From the NCBI GenBank assembly GCA_001899685.1, contig MKWG01000002.1, forward strand, positions 1 to 64,000: a stretch of DNA of 64,000 nucleotides, given 5' to 3'. Below the pieces are notes generated by a model. The model did no database searches. It was not told the origin of the DNA and was given only the letters and a program-made list of their open reading frames with translations. Shown piece after piece: positions 28,059 through 37,529 of the stretch (within the stretch, counting starts at the first letter, position 1; each line of letters opens with the position of its first letter). The stretch is from Sphingobacteriales bacterium 44-15. Lineage in GTDB: Bacteria > Bacteroidota > Bacteroidia > Chitinophagales > Chitinophagaceae. The position numbers were made by a program, and so were the translations under genes.

Positions 28059-28100
28059 CTGTATCAAAAACGTACAGTTCCTGTATCAAAAACGAACTGT
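28059..28100 (+). promoter_or_regulatory. Twin ~22-bp operator of permease E
   Basis: Units CTGTATCAAAAACGTACAG (28059-28077) and CTGTATCAAAAACGAACTG (28081-28099) start 22 bp apart. They share the CTGT...CGTACAG frame of the operators at permeases B, D, G and I but have ATCAAAAA in the middle. The pair ends 51 bp before the -24 element. Just upstream (about 28017-28047) are short tandem ACAGGTT words. Confidence 0.6.
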
Positions 28101-28151
28101 TTCGTATAAAATTTTCACTCCACTATATTGTAAATCAATCACTCATAAAAC

Positions 28152-28167
28152 AGGCATCATTTTAGTT
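28152..28167 (+). promoter_or_regulatory. Weak sigma-54-like promoter of permease E
   Basis: AGGCATC-ATTT-TAGTT keeps GGCAT of the -24 block at exactly the distance from the operators seen at the other four loci. The -12 block is poor (TAG instead of TTGC). It lies 143 nt before the ATG. A hairpin GCTATGAG/CTCATAGC (28251-28272) lies in the leader. The remainder of the 27961-28309 gap holds nothing I recognise. Confidence 0.4.
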
Positions 28168-28309
28168 CTTTCTTGAAGTGTATAAAAAGTCAACAGGTCC
28201 GTAACATACCAGAAAATAAAACGTATAACATGTAGTACTTTGAGCTATCGGCTATGAGTTACAAGCTCATAGCTGATGGCTTATAGCCCATACCTTACAA
28301 CTACCACAC

Positions 28310-30697
28310 ATGATAAAAAATCTCCTGCTCGTCGCCCTCCGCAATTTTAAGAGAGATAAATGGTACAGCCTGCTGAATATCCTTGGCCTTACCATTGGGA
28401 TAACCTTTGGCTTGTTCCTGATCTTTTATATCAAAGATGAGCTGAGCTATGACAGGTATCATAAAAAGGCGGACAGGATATTCCGCATCAATTCCATCAT
28501 CAAAGAAGCGGACAGGGATACCATGCGCTGGGCAATAGCGCCCTTTCCTTTAGGCCCTGCCGTGGCAAAAGATTATCCTGAAGTGGAAGAAGCCGTAAGG
28601 TTTGTGGGCAGCGGGCGGACTATGTTCAAAAATGGCGATCTGAGGTTATATGAAGACAAGGTTTTTTTCGCCGACAGCAATGTATTTCGCGTATTCACCT
28701 GCCCCTTCATTGAAGGTAACCCCGAAACAGCATTGAAAGCCCCTAATAGTATTGTGATCTCGGAATCATCCGCCATTAAATTTTTCGGGCGTAATAAAAC
28801 GTACCTGGGCAAGACGCTGGAAAATGTAAACGGGAAAGTATATAATGTGACCGGCGTGATGAAGGATGTGCCCAAGAACTCGCATTTCATCTTTAATATT
28901 TTAGCCTCAAGAAGCACATTGCCGGCAGATTTTGGCAATAACTGGGGCAATTTTGATTACTATACCTACGTATTGCTCAGACCGGGAACAACGGCTGCTG
29001 CGTTCGACCAGAAGATGAAGCCGATGTATGACAAATACCTCGCTTCTATTTTTGCCAAATACAATATTAAGATCAGGTTTAGCGCACAACCAATTACCGC
29101 TATTCATCTGCATTCCGATACAGCCAATGAGCCGGAAGAGCTGGGAAGCATGTCCTATATCTATATCTTTTCGGCTGTAGCATTTTTTATGTTGCTGATC
29201 GCCTGCATCAACTATATGAACCTGACCACCGCCAGGTCGGCAAGAAGAGCAAAGGAAATAGGGATAAGAAAAGTGACCGGCTCTTCCAAATTGCAACTGG
29301 TATCCCAGTTTCTTATTGAGTCAACACTTACTGCAGTTTTTGCCCTGCTGCTCAGCATCGGGTTGATCGCCGCCTTTCTTCCCATGTTCAATTCCCTGTC
29401 GGGAAAGTATATCAGCTTTGGGTCAATGTTCAGGCCGGATACCATCGTTATACTCCTGGCTGTAATTGTATTTGTGGGCATGGTAGGAGGCAGCTATCCT
29501 GCATTCTATTTATCAAGGTTCAACCCCGTAAATGTGTTGAAAGGCAGCCTGTCCAAGGGCTCGAGCAATGTTAATCTGAGAAAAGCCCTGGTGGTGATAC
29601 AATTTTCCATATCCATGATCATGCTTATCTGCACATGGGTGGTATACGGGCAGCTCAGGTACCTGAGGAATAAAGACCTTGGCTTTGACAAAGCACAGGT
29701 GCTGACGGCAATGGCCGTTACGGACAGGGATATACGAAGCTCTGTGCTTTCCTTTAAAAATGAAATACGCAACAATCCCAAAGTGCTTTCGGTAAGCACC
29801 GCCAGCTCCGTGCCGGGACAAGGTATCAGCTTTAATTTATTTTCCGTTCAATCAAAAGACGGATATGTAGACAAGGGCGTGGATGTGTATGCCATTGATG
29901 AAGATTACCTGAAAACACTGGGGATCAAAATGGCAAAAGGCAGGAATTTTTCTGGTATCTCCGACACGCTGCACAGCATCCTGGTAAATGAAAAAATGGT
30001 GCAGGAATTCGGGTGGGGCGACAACCCTGTCGGTAAAAGGGTAAAATATCCCGGTGATACATCAGGCTATTATCTTGAAGTGGTAGGCGTGGTAAAAGAT
30101 TTTAACCAGAAATCGCTGTACAATCCCATTACCCCTTTGATCCTGTTATATTCCCGCAATAATAATCTTATCCAGCTTAAGCTGAATACAGCGGATATTT
30201 CTTCCACGGTTGCAGGTATAGAACAGACCTGGAAAAAATTTTTCCCCGATATGCCTTTCCAGTATACTTTTCTCGACCAGGATTTTGATTCGCAATATGC
30301 AGCGGATCAAAAACGCGGGCAAATATTTACGGCTTTCTCCGTGCTTACCATACTGATCACCTGCCTCGGACTTCTGGGTCTTATTGCCTATACTACAGAA
30401 CAGAGGCAGAAAGAGATCAGCATCCGCAAAGTGATGGGAGCAAGTGTCAGGCAGATCATCCCACTGGTAATAAAGAATTTTGTTGCGCTGGTGGGGTTGT
30501 CATGCATTATCGCTTTCCCTGTCGCCGGATATTTCATGGCAAAATGGCTGAAGGTCTTTCCCTATAACACGGGGCTGAGCATAGCGCCATTCATCCTCTC
30601 AGCGTTAGTAGTGCTGTTTATAACGATGCTTACGGTTATCTTTCATACCCTGCGGGCGGCGGTGGCCAATCCCGTCAGGGCATTACGAACAGAGTGA
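28310..30697 (+). CDS. Two-module FtsX/MacB-like ABC permease (copy E)
   Basis: 795 residues and the only copy on the plus strand. TM1 at about 19-42, periplasmic domain, TM2-4 near 285-400, TM5 near 430, second periplasmic domain, three C-terminal TMs. FtsX signatures are RRAKEIGIRKVTGSS and EQRQKEISIRKVMGAS; end NPVRALRTE. No ATPase domain. It is unpaired: no second permease or intergenic repeat follows, but it has the same operator and promoter layout upstream as the paired copies. Confidence 0.93.
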   Translation: MIKNLLLVALRNFKRDKWYSLLNILGLTIGITFGLFLIFYIKDELSYDRYHKKADRIFRINSIIKEADRDTMRWAIAPFPLGPAVAKDYPEVEEAVRFVGSGRTMFKNGDLRLYEDKVFFADSNVFRVFTCPFIEGNPETALKAPNSIVISESSAIKFFGRNKTYLGKTLENVNGKVYNVTGVMKDVPKNSHFIFNILASRSTLPADFGNNWGNFDYYTYVLLRPGTTAAAFDQKMKPMYDKYLASIFAKYNIKIRFSAQPITAIHLHSDTANEPEELGSMSYIYIFSAVAFFMLLIACINYMNLTTARSARRAKEIGIRKVTGSSKLQLVSQFLIESTLTAVFALLLSIGLIAAFLPMFNSLSGKYISFGSMFRPDTIVILLAVIVFVGMVGGSYPAFYLSRFNPVNVLKGSLSKGSSNVNLRKALVVIQFSISMIMLICTWVVYGQLRYLRNKDLGFDKAQVLTAMAVTDRDIRSSVLSFKNEIRNNPKVLSVSTASSVPGQGISFNLFSVQSKDGYVDKGVDVYAIDEDYLKTLGIKMAKGRNFSGISDTLHSILVNEKMVQEFGWGDNPVGKRVKYPGDTSGYYLEVVGVVKDFNQKSLYNPITPLILLYSRNNNLIQLKLNTADISSTVAGIEQTWKKFFPDMPFQYTFLDQDFDSQYAADQKRGQIFTAFSVLTILITCLGLLGLIAYTTEQRQKEISIRKVMGASVRQIIPLVIKNFVALVGLSCIIAFPVAGYFMAKWLKVFPYNTGLSIAPFILSALVVLFITMLTVIFHTLRAAVANPVRALRTE

Positions 30698-31092
30698 TAG
30701 AATTTTATCGAAGGATATGTCTCTCCTGCCGCAACATACATTCAATTCAGATCTTCATGCGGACAGGCTTGCAGTAGGTGAGCGTATGAAGTATTTGCTT
30801 AATTGAAGTGTCTCGAAAACTACAAACTCATCAACACTCTTACCCGTCTTTGTTCTCCCGACCTTTGGTTGGGATCGCAGTGACGCAAAAGGGTTTTGAA
30901 TTTACAACCGGCACCAGAGTAAAGTATGCAATTACTCAACCATTCGCCTTTGCGATCCCGCCAGCAGGTTGCATTTAATTTAATGCATGTTACGGCGGGA
31001 GAAGCAGTCTCCAAGCGACATTAGTAATAATTTGAAAATGGAAATACTTTCCTTACCTTCAAAACCATCTACCACCTTTAAACCAAACGCTG
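30698..31092. other. 395-bp intergenic region without a recognised gene
   Basis: I see no convincing ORF, RNA or terminator here. There is a loose inverted repeat (CTTCTCCCGCCGTAAC complement at about 30992-31006 with GGGATCGC/GCGATCCCGCC words near 30870 and 30955) of the kind found in other gaps of this window. Confidence 0.3.
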
Positions 31093-32373
31093 ATGACTTT
31101 ACAAAACCGCAGGCATTTTATCAAAAACAGCAGCATGGCTGCTCTCGGGCTGACCATTGCTCCTTCATTAAAGCGCATTGCACCGAGCGACAAGCTGCGG
31201 ATAGCGCATATCGGTTTGGGAGGAATGGGCAACCAGCACATGAAGTGGTTTGCAGGTTTACCGGAGGTAGATATCGTAGCCTTATGCGATGTGGATGAGC
31301 ATCACCTCAAAGACACAAAAAACAAACTGAAAGAACTTCGCCCCGACGGGCCGAAAATTAAAACTTACGGAGACTTCAGGCGTATACTCGACCGCAAAGA
31401 TATTGACGCCATCACCTGCGCCACGCCCGATCACTGGCATGCCACCATTGCAGCGCTTGCCTTCCAGGCGGGCAAAGATGTGTATGGAGAAAAACCTTTG
31501 TCGTATGATGCCGGTGAAGGAAAAATAATGCTGGAAAACATGAACCGCTACAACCGCATTTTCCAGATGGGCACCCAGATCCATGCAGGAGATAATTATC
31601 ACAGGGTGGTTGAGCTGGTGAGGTCGGGGCAGCTTGGGAAGATCCATACCGTTCGTTTATGGAAAACGGGAGCACCGCCTGAGCTGAAAGAAACGGAAGT
31701 GGCTCCTGTCCCTTCTTATCTCAACTGGGATATGTGGCTTGGCCCGGCTCCTTACACTGATTATGTGCCTGCAAAATGTCATTTCACCTACCGGTATTTT
31801 TTAGATTATTCCGGCGGCGTGTTTGCCGACTTCTGGTGTCATATCGCTGATGTTGTATTCTGGAGCCTTGACCCCAAAGGCTTAAAAAGTATTAATGCCA
31901 AAGGTGAAAAAGCAGACGGCATAGCAGATACCCCCAAGTGGCTGGATGTTGCTTATGAATTTGAAGATCTGAAAATATTATGGAGCAGCACGCCGCCCGA
32001 TGTGCCCGGCGCAGCGGGAAAAGGCATTGGCGCCTACTTTGAAGGGGACAAAGGCACATTGCTCTGCGACTATAATAGCCGCTCTATAGTGATTGATGGC
32101 GAAACGCTCACGGATATTGATTATGTGCCTATGTCAATTGGGCGCTCTCCCGGCCACCAGCAAAATTTTGTTGACTCCGTAAAAAACAGGACGCAACCCG
32201 AATCTAACCTGACATATGCAAGGCAGCTCACTTTACCTATGCACCTCGGGATGATCTCTTACAGGTTGTCGAAGCCCCTTCAGTGGAATGCAGCGAATGA
32301 GCAGTTTGTGGATGATGCCGCTGCCAATGCTCTGCTGCATAGGGAGGCGAGAGGGAAATGGAAACTGATTTGA
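31093..32373 (+). CDS. Tat-exported Gfo/Idh/MocA-family oxidoreductase
   Basis: 426 residues. The N-terminus NRRHFIKNSS with a following hydrophobic stretch (to about 26) is a twin-arginine signal, common for this family in Bacteroidota. The Rossmann motif IGLGGMGNQHM is at 40-50 and the EKP motif at 133-135 (GEKPLSYDAG), followed by the GFO/IDH C-terminal domain (about 150-400, with DYSGGVFADFWCHIADVVFWSL). It probably oxidises or reduces a sugar or sugar-like substrate with NAD(P) in the periplasm. It has no obvious operon partner, and the substrate is not deducible. Confidence 0.9.
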   Translation: MTLQNRRHFIKNSSMAALGLTIAPSLKRIAPSDKLRIAHIGLGGMGNQHMKWFAGLPEVDIVALCDVDEHHLKDTKNKLKELRPDGPKIKTYGDFRRILDRKDIDAITCATPDHWHATIAALAFQAGKDVYGEKPLSYDAGEGKIMLENMNRYNRIFQMGTQIHAGDNYHRVVELVRSGQLGKIHTVRLWKTGAPPELKETEVAPVPSYLNWDMWLGPAPYTDYVPAKCHFTYRYFLDYSGGVFADFWCHIADVVFWSLDPKGLKSINAKGEKADGIADTPKWLDVAYEFEDLKILWSSTPPDVPGAAGKGIGAYFEGDKGTLLCDYNSRSIVIDGETLTDIDYVPMSIGRSPGHQQNFVDSVKNRTQPESNLTYARQLTLPMHLGMISYRLSKPLQWNAANEQFVDDAAANALLHREARGKWKLI

Positions 32374-32795
32374 GGCAGTGAGAAGTGAGAGGTGAAACGT
32401 GAGAAAATAGGCGTGAAACACTCATTATTCGCTAACAATAATTTTGGGTTACCAGCTACAGGATCTCTGTTGATCGTTCCTTGCGCCTGCCCCGATGAAT
32501 ATCGTGGGGCGCACTCTTGTACTGCAGGAATACTGATCAGCAATTCACGTGGAAGTATATGTATTATCCAAGCCCGGACAGCTGGGGGGACTCGTGTACA
32601 AACGTTTATAAATGCTTATCTCCGGATAATGAAAGTTACATTTACGCAATGACAATACAAAATCTACAACATTAAGCGGTTGATTTTCAATGTTGGGAAA
32701 TCGCGGTTAATAGCATAAATTTATGTGTATAGCTGCTATACGCACTTCAATTGTTGGAGAACGTAGCGTCAATGCTCCCATTAGCAGCAAATACA
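32374..32795. other. 422-bp intergenic region
   Basis: Contains GTGAGAAGTGAGAGGTGAA low-complexity words next to the oxidoreductase stop and a more A/T-rich stretch from about 32640. The palindromic TATAGCTGCTATA (about 32736-32748) is the only distinctive motif. No gene seen. Confidence 0.3.
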
Positions 32796-33390
32796 ATGAG
32801 GTCCCTACTATTAATAGCAACAATTTTAGGGGGACAAATTACTTTTGGACAAAATTCCAAAGACACAACTATTACAAAATGGGCATTGGATAGTTTAAGG
32901 TTTCAACTTTGGCAGGAATCTGGGACAATAAATTCTATGCATTGGGCTTACAAACTAAAAGCTCATACTTACAACATGGACACAGTTTCTGCAGGCAATG
33001 ACTAACAATTAATCCTAGAAACAAGGACAAAAAATAATTTATCAAGAATTAATTAAGTTCCGCCGACCTCCAACAAAGTCAGAGTATTGTGAACAAGAAA
33101 CAGTTAAGAGGTATTTCAACAAACAAGGAAAAATTGTCTATATAGAGTATTGGGACAACTTTTGCTACAACAACAACGAGAAAGATGATGATATTAAATA
33201 TTTTGAAGCCGAGTTGGCAAAGCAAGAGAGAATAATTTATGATAGCTTAAATCACATAATCAAACGACTAACATACGAATATCAAAGTTTCAAAGAAGGT
33301 TTAACAATACAAACTATTTACTTTTACACTGACAAAGGCGAGCAAATTCAAAGCATCAATAAAATTAGCCGCTATGACTTTTGGGAATAG
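32796..33390 (+). pseudogene. Frameshifted gene for an exported hypothetical protein
   Basis: The 5' part from the ATG at 32796 encodes a signal peptide (MRSLLLIATILGGQITFGQ) and about 50 more residues, ending at a stop at 33003-33005. About 20 bases later a second open frame continues without its own start codon to the stop at 33388-33390. It encodes about 120 residues rich in Tyr, Lys, Glu (RYFNKQGKIVYIEYWDNF, IQTIYFYTDKGEQIQSI). Codon usage and A/T content are the same in both parts, which suggests one gene broken by an indel near 33000-33030. I do not recognise the family. Confidence 0.5.
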
Positions 33391-33535
33391 GCGCATCATC
33401 TGCTACATTCCGTTTGGCAATATAGCGGGGCAACGAATATATGCTCGGCTTTTGTTTGTTCCTTTTATCTGCAGTCCCGGCCGGAGGTTATAAATTGAGC
33501 TGTAGCATTAACAATGAACTTTTAAAATCTTTATC

Positions 33536-34078
33536 GTGTTTTTTAAAGGTGAATCCATAGACGGGAGCTTTTCTTCTTATCTGCAACAGCTTGAACTCAT
33601 TGCTTTTTTTGCCGGCTTTCCTATGCTGTACGCGGCAGCCTCAGTTATATCGGGAAGCTCTTTATCCAGGAACAAATACGGAACAAAACTCGTTTCCTTT
33701 TTACCTTACAGCTACGCCCTGGTCGCAACTTTATATTTCGGACTTCAGATCAGGACACAATACGACTATTATTCACCGGGAATTACTTCGGGACAATTCC
33801 ATCTGCCGTTAACAGTCATATGGGGACTGCTTGCAAATTTATTCTGGATACCCGCTCTGGCTAAAAAGCCTGTTTTAAGCCTGCTGCACAGTTCGATCTT
33901 TTTCTTCCCTGTAGTTAAAGATATCTTCCTTCAAATAACAACAAATGAAGTTGACAGGAATATAGTAAGTAATGATATGAAACTTTATACGCTCAGTCTT
34001 ATAATAAATATTGCTGCACTTGCTGTTGTATTCCTGGTATCCTTTCTTTACCGGTGGTTCAGCAGGAATAAAGAATAG
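33536..34078 (+). CDS. Hypothetical four- to five-TM membrane protein
   Basis: 180 residues starting with GTG. Hydrophobic segments lie at about 18-38, 52-70, 90-105, 118-135 and 152-172 (LIINIAALAVVFLVSFLYRWF), with a basic C-terminus SRNKE. No family recognised. It stands 154 bp before the YceI lipoprotein gene on the same strand and may or may not belong to that operon. An upstream in-frame ATG was not found, so GTG is the best start. Confidence 0.6.
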   Translation: MFFKGESIDGSFSSYLQQLELIAFFAGFPMLYAAASVISGSSLSRNKYGTKLVSFLPYSYALVATLYFGLQIRTQYDYYSPGITSGQFHLPLTVIWGLLANLFWIPALAKKPVLSLLHSSIFFFPVVKDIFLQITTNEVDRNIVSNDMKLYTLSLIINIAALAVVFLVSFLYRWFSRNKE

Positions 34079-34232
34079 CAGACTGACTCAGCATTGTCCA
34101 TTGCTCAATCCCCCGCATCTGCCCGATATGATAAAGATCAGTTTATCTTTTGACCGCCCTCATAGCGTGGCTTCATTTTCTATTGCAATTTTATAGAGTC
34201 AAATACATAAAGTTTTATCAAACCGCAATTAT

Positions 34233-35024
34233 ATGAAACTGCTTAGTAACAGGCTGATGATGATAGTTATAATCATTATTAGCGTAATAGGGTACATCGT
34301 TAGTTGTACCCGTGATAATGATTTAATCGTTCCAATTCAAACCACCAAGCCTCCCATTATTAATCATGGCAACGCCGTGCTTCTTCCCGGCAGCATGACC
34401 GCAGGAGATACCAGCCAGTGGAAATTTGATAAAGTACACTCCGGTGTACTATGGTCCACCAATTATGTTGGCGCGGCGGGTTTGCTTACTGGCCGCTTCA
34501 ACCAGTTCGGCATCCATGATGTTACTGATGCTAAAATGCAAAATTATTCCACAACAGGCCAGCCATTGCTGGACACTTCATGGGCATTTTATGAAAATGA
34601 GCCCTCCAAAACTTATTTCAGCGGCTATGTCCAAATCAATACATCTAATACCGGAGAGCCCGGAAGAGACGCGGGATGTTATATTTCTACAATGGGCACA
34701 ACGGCTATCATTACAGGTACACAGAACCTTACAGCTACTAACATAGCTAAAATAAAAACAACAGAAGTAACATTTGATACAGAAAGCAATGACTACATCG
34801 TAAAACTTAACCTTACGTGGAAAGGAACCCTCCCCGAGCCGCTTACCAAATCATTAATCGGCAGGCTAAAATATATCCCAAGGGCAACGCCTCAAACCGG
34901 AGGCTATGATGTTTTCGGGCTGCAACTAAGCTTCCAGTTCAACTGCCGGGATTATGGCATTACCAGCACCAATATATCCGACAAGGTGGATATTGTAGTC
35001 AATGCTAATTTCAATAACAAGTAA
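34233..35024 (+). CDS. YceI-like-domain lipoprotein
   Basis: 263 residues with a lipoprotein signal peptide (VIGYIVSCTRDN, Cys25). The region WKFDKVHSGVLWSTNYVGAA (about 62-82) and LLTGRFNQFGI resemble the opening of the YceI lipocalin-like fold, which binds isoprenoid quinones or amphiphiles in some members. It opens a plus-strand cluster with a CX4CH lipoprotein, a DUF5777 barrel, a cytochrome c and an FeS/NrfD pair, so a role in periplasmic redox chemistry or quinone handling is plausible. That role is inferred from context. Confidence 0.7.
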   Translation: MKLLSNRLMMIVIIIISVIGYIVSCTRDNDLIVPIQTTKPPIINHGNAVLLPGSMTAGDTSQWKFDKVHSGVLWSTNYVGAAGLLTGRFNQFGIHDVTDAKMQNYSTTGQPLLDTSWAFYENEPSKTYFSGYVQINTSNTGEPGRDAGCYISTMGTTAIITGTQNLTATNIAKIKTTEVTFDTESNDYIVKLNLTWKGTLPEPLTKSLIGRLKYIPRATPQTGGYDVFGLQLSFQFNCRDYGITSTNISDKVDIVVNANFNNK

Positions 35025-35034
35025 ATTCTTAACT

Positions 35035-35418
35035 ATGAAACGTCCTGCAGTATGGGCCATTCTGCTGATGGCTACCATTATTGGATTAGGCAGTTGCTAT
35101 AAAGATATTATTAAACCCGAACTGGCCTCTAATACTGAAGGGCCCCCGCAACCGGTTAGTTTTAAGAATGAACTGGCGCCTTTATTCAATTCAAGCTGTG
35201 CACTTGCAGGTTGTCATGTTTCCGGTGGTCATCACCCTTATATGAATACAGATATTTCGTACCAGCAAATTGTGAATGGAGGTTTTGTAAATACCGATTT
35301 CCCAAAAGAAAGTATTCTTTATAAAATGATCAATACCGAAATGGCGCAGTATATACCTTCTGCATCAGACAGGCAAAAAGTGTATGACTGGATAAGAAAC
35401 GGAGCCCCCAATAATTAG
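35035..35418 (+). CDS. Cytochrome-like lipoprotein with CX4CH motif
   Basis: 127 residues from the ATG at 35035, chosen because it opens a lipoprotein signal (IIGLGSCYK, Cys21); it lies 10 bp after the YceI stop. CALAGCH (55-61) is a CX4CH motif, an accepted variant heme c attachment site, in the context LAPLFNSSC...GCH that resembles the start of PSCyt-type cytochrome domains. GAPNN at the end and YDWIRNG fit this family. It may be a monoheme cytochrome anchored to a membrane. Heme attachment with four spacers needs biochemical proof. Confidence 0.65.
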   Translation: MKRPAVWAILLMATIIGLGSCYKDIIKPELASNTEGPPQPVSFKNELAPLFNSSCALAGCHVSGGHHPYMNTDISYQQIVNGGFVNTDFPKESILYKMINTEMAQYIPSASDRQKVYDWIRNGAPNN

Positions 35419-35440
35419 GAGCATTTTAAACAGCATTATC

Positions 35441-36475
35441 ATGAAGCAAAACATACATATCCCGAAACACTACATCATGGTATTATCAATGATGATGAGC
35501 ATATTGTTGTTCAACCGGGGAACCGGCATGGCGCAGAATGACAGTACGGCAAACGTCGAAGAGAATCCTGCAGAAAAGGCACCCGTGAAACGAAAACCAA
35601 GACCGGTAAAGAATACGTTTGAAAGTATCTGGCTTATCGACAATCAAACCGTTTTGGTGCCGGTGAAAGGAACGTTTGAAATGGATATCCAGCACCGTTT
35701 TGGCAGCGTCCAGAAAGGTTATGAAGATTTCTGGGGATTATTCGCGCCATCCAATATCAGGATCGGTTTTAATTATTCGCCGGTCAACAGGTTGTACGCC
35801 GGGTTCGGATTCACCAAAACCACTGCGGCGATACTGCCAGAGCAGGGACCATCTTCTGTTTCAGGTCCATTATGGGATGGAAGTCTGAAGTATTCCATCA
35901 TCACCCAAACGAGGGGAAAGTATCCTGTTAGTATAAGCTATTATGTCAATGCAGCATACAATACTAAAAAAGATAAAGAGCATGATATTTTCCGGTATTA
36001 TTCCGACAGGCTGTCTTATTTCCACCAGATACTGATCGCGAGAAAGATAACCGAAAAATTATCGGTACAGGTGGCGCCAAGCCTCTCTCATCAGAACGTT
36101 GTAAATGGCTATTTTAAGCAGCTTAATGATACGACGGCTGAGATAAAGCCTGATATGCAGTTTAATCATTTTGCCGTCGCCCTGTCTGCAAGATATAAAC
36201 TAACAACCGCCACATCCCTGATCGTTAATTATGACCAGCCTCTTTCCAAACATACTTTGCATAATCCCAACCCTAACTTTTCTTTTGGATTTGAGTTCGT
36301 TACCAGCAACCATGCTTTCCAGTTATTTGCCACCAACTATTATTACCTGGTGCCCCAGTTCAACAATTTATATAATACCAATGCGCCGTTCAATTATACG
36401 GATGCCCAGGATAATAAGATTAAAGGAGGAAAATTCCTGATAGGATTTAATATTACCCGGCTATGGAATTATTAA
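35441..36475 (+). CDS. DUF5777-like outer-membrane beta-barrel protein
   Basis: 344 residues; a signal peptide (to about 32, ending TGMAQN), a Pro/Lys-rich linker (EKAPVKRKPRPVKN), then the DUF5777 hallmark TFESIWLIDNQTV and IQHRFGSVQKGYEDFWG, and amphipathic strands up to the C-terminal aromatic NITRLWNY, as in outer-membrane barrels. Proteins of this kind are often encoded next to YceI and cytochrome-like lipoproteins in Bacteroidota, as here. It may form an outer-membrane conduit or anchor for the periplasmic redox proteins; this function is inferred. Confidence 0.75.
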   Translation: MKQNIHIPKHYIMVLSMMMSILLFNRGTGMAQNDSTANVEENPAEKAPVKRKPRPVKNTFESIWLIDNQTVLVPVKGTFEMDIQHRFGSVQKGYEDFWGLFAPSNIRIGFNYSPVNRLYAGFGFTKTTAAILPEQGPSSVSGPLWDGSLKYSIITQTRGKYPVSISYYVNAAYNTKKDKEHDIFRYYSDRLSYFHQILIARKITEKLSVQVAPSLSHQNVVNGYFKQLNDTTAEIKPDMQFNHFAVALSARYKLTTATSLIVNYDQPLSKHTLHNPNPNFSFGFEFVTSNHAFQLFATNYYYLVPQFNNLYNTNAPFNYTDAQDNKIKGGKFLIGFNITRLWNY

Positions 36476-36494
36476 TGTAAACCGGAAAAAATGA

Positions 36495-37010
36495 ATGACA
36501 AGACAGAAGAAATATTTCAACGCGCTGTTAGTTGGCTTAACGGTATTATTAGCCTGTTTCGATCCCGGGGAAAAGAAGGAAGCTACTCCTGCTGAGGTTA
36601 AAAAGGCGGCACATCGCAATACAAAACCTCCTGCGACTTATAATAAAACCGTTGAGATAAGTTTACCTTCAGCCGTTTTTTTTGGCCTTGATGCTGTGCA
36701 GGAAGAAAAGATGAAATCGGTAGTTACAGACACCAATGTATTCAAAAGTATTATGCATGATTGTTTTTATCAGAAGAGAAATGCCAGGATGGTTTTAAAA
36801 AAATACTATCCGCGGGTAAAGATCCTTGAAGTTAAGAATGCCAGATACCTGTTATTTAAAAAGCCGGAAGGGAGCGAACGTATAGACTTAAATGAGAAGA
36901 GCGACCCCTGTGGTCTTTTTCTGTTTGATGGGCGACAGCCGCCCAGGCTGGTTGATATGATGAACATTGACAGCGAGCTTGGGTTTTATTTTAAAATGAC
37001 AAAAGAATGA
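36495..37010 (+). CDS. Hypothetical lipoprotein of the redox cluster
   Basis: 171 residues with a lipoprotein signal (LTVLLACFDP, Cys21) and a Lys/Glu/Pro-rich linker (24-50), then a compact domain with VFFGLDAVQEEKMKSVV and SDPCGLFLFDG. No family recognised. It lies 20 bp after the DUF5777 gene on the same strand, so it is probably co-transcribed. An in-frame start 4 bp upstream (36491) is out of register, so 36495 is used. Confidence 0.65.
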   Translation: MTRQKKYFNALLVGLTVLLACFDPGEKKEATPAEVKKAAHRNTKPPATYNKTVEISLPSAVFFGLDAVQEEKMKSVVTDTNVFKSIMHDCFYQKRNARMVLKKYYPRVKILEVKNARYLLFKKPEGSERIDLNEKSDPCGLFLFDGRQPPRLVDMMNIDSELGFYFKMTKE

Positions 37011-37122
37011 CAAAAATCATCCCACTCACGCCCAAATATCATTAACGGAATGTCACAGTGAAAGTAACTTGAAATCGCAATCGGCACCTCAAATTAATAC
37101 ACAAACTTAAAAAGAACGAGCA

Positions 37123-37527
37123 ATGAAATTACCAGTTATTGTACTTGCAGGCACAATTTTCCTGGGCATGTTATTATCAGCCTTCAGGATATCTCAGCAA
37201 GAGCCCTGGGCGGTCCCGGACAATTACAAGAAAATGAAAAATCCCCTCGCGTCTGATGCAACTTCCATTGCTGATGGAAAGGCATTATACGCCACTCATT
37301 GCAAATCATGTCATGGATCTAAAGGTTTGGGCGATGGCAGCAAGGCCGCACAATTGAAAACAAGCCCCGGTGATTTTTCAGCCTCCGCTTTCCAATCTCA
37401 AAGCGATGGCAGTATTTTCTACAAGACGTCCGAAGGGCGCAGTGATATGCCCTCTTTCAAAAAGAAATTACCCGATGAGGAAGACAGATGGGCGCTTGTG
37501 AATTACCTGAGAACCTTAAAAAAATAG
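37123..37527 (+). CDS. Monoheme cytochrome c
   Basis: 134 residues: N-terminal membrane anchor or signal (about 4-22, VIVLAGTIFLGMLLSAF), heme-binding CKSCH at 60-64 and a likely axial Met109 in SDMPSFKK, followed by the C-terminal helix RWALVNYLRTLKK. It is a small class I cytochrome of the cytochrome cbb3/NirM type that would shuttle electrons in the periplasm. It lies 112 bp after the lipoprotein gene and 2 bp before the small membrane protein gene, in the same operon as FeS and NrfD subunits. Confidence 0.92.
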   Translation: MKLPVIVLAGTIFLGMLLSAFRISQQEPWAVPDNYKKMKNPLASDATSIADGKALYATHCKSCHGSKGLGDGSKAAQLKTSPGDFSASAFQSQSDGSIFYKTSEGRSDMPSFKKKLPDEEDRWALVNYLRTLKK

Positions 37528-37529
37528 TC

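Noticed and set aside
32640-33480. Integron-like gene cassette around the broken A/T-rich gene
   Set aside because: TATAGCTGCTATA and a later imperfect repeat recalled attC ends, but no paired, foldable attC site or integrase was found.
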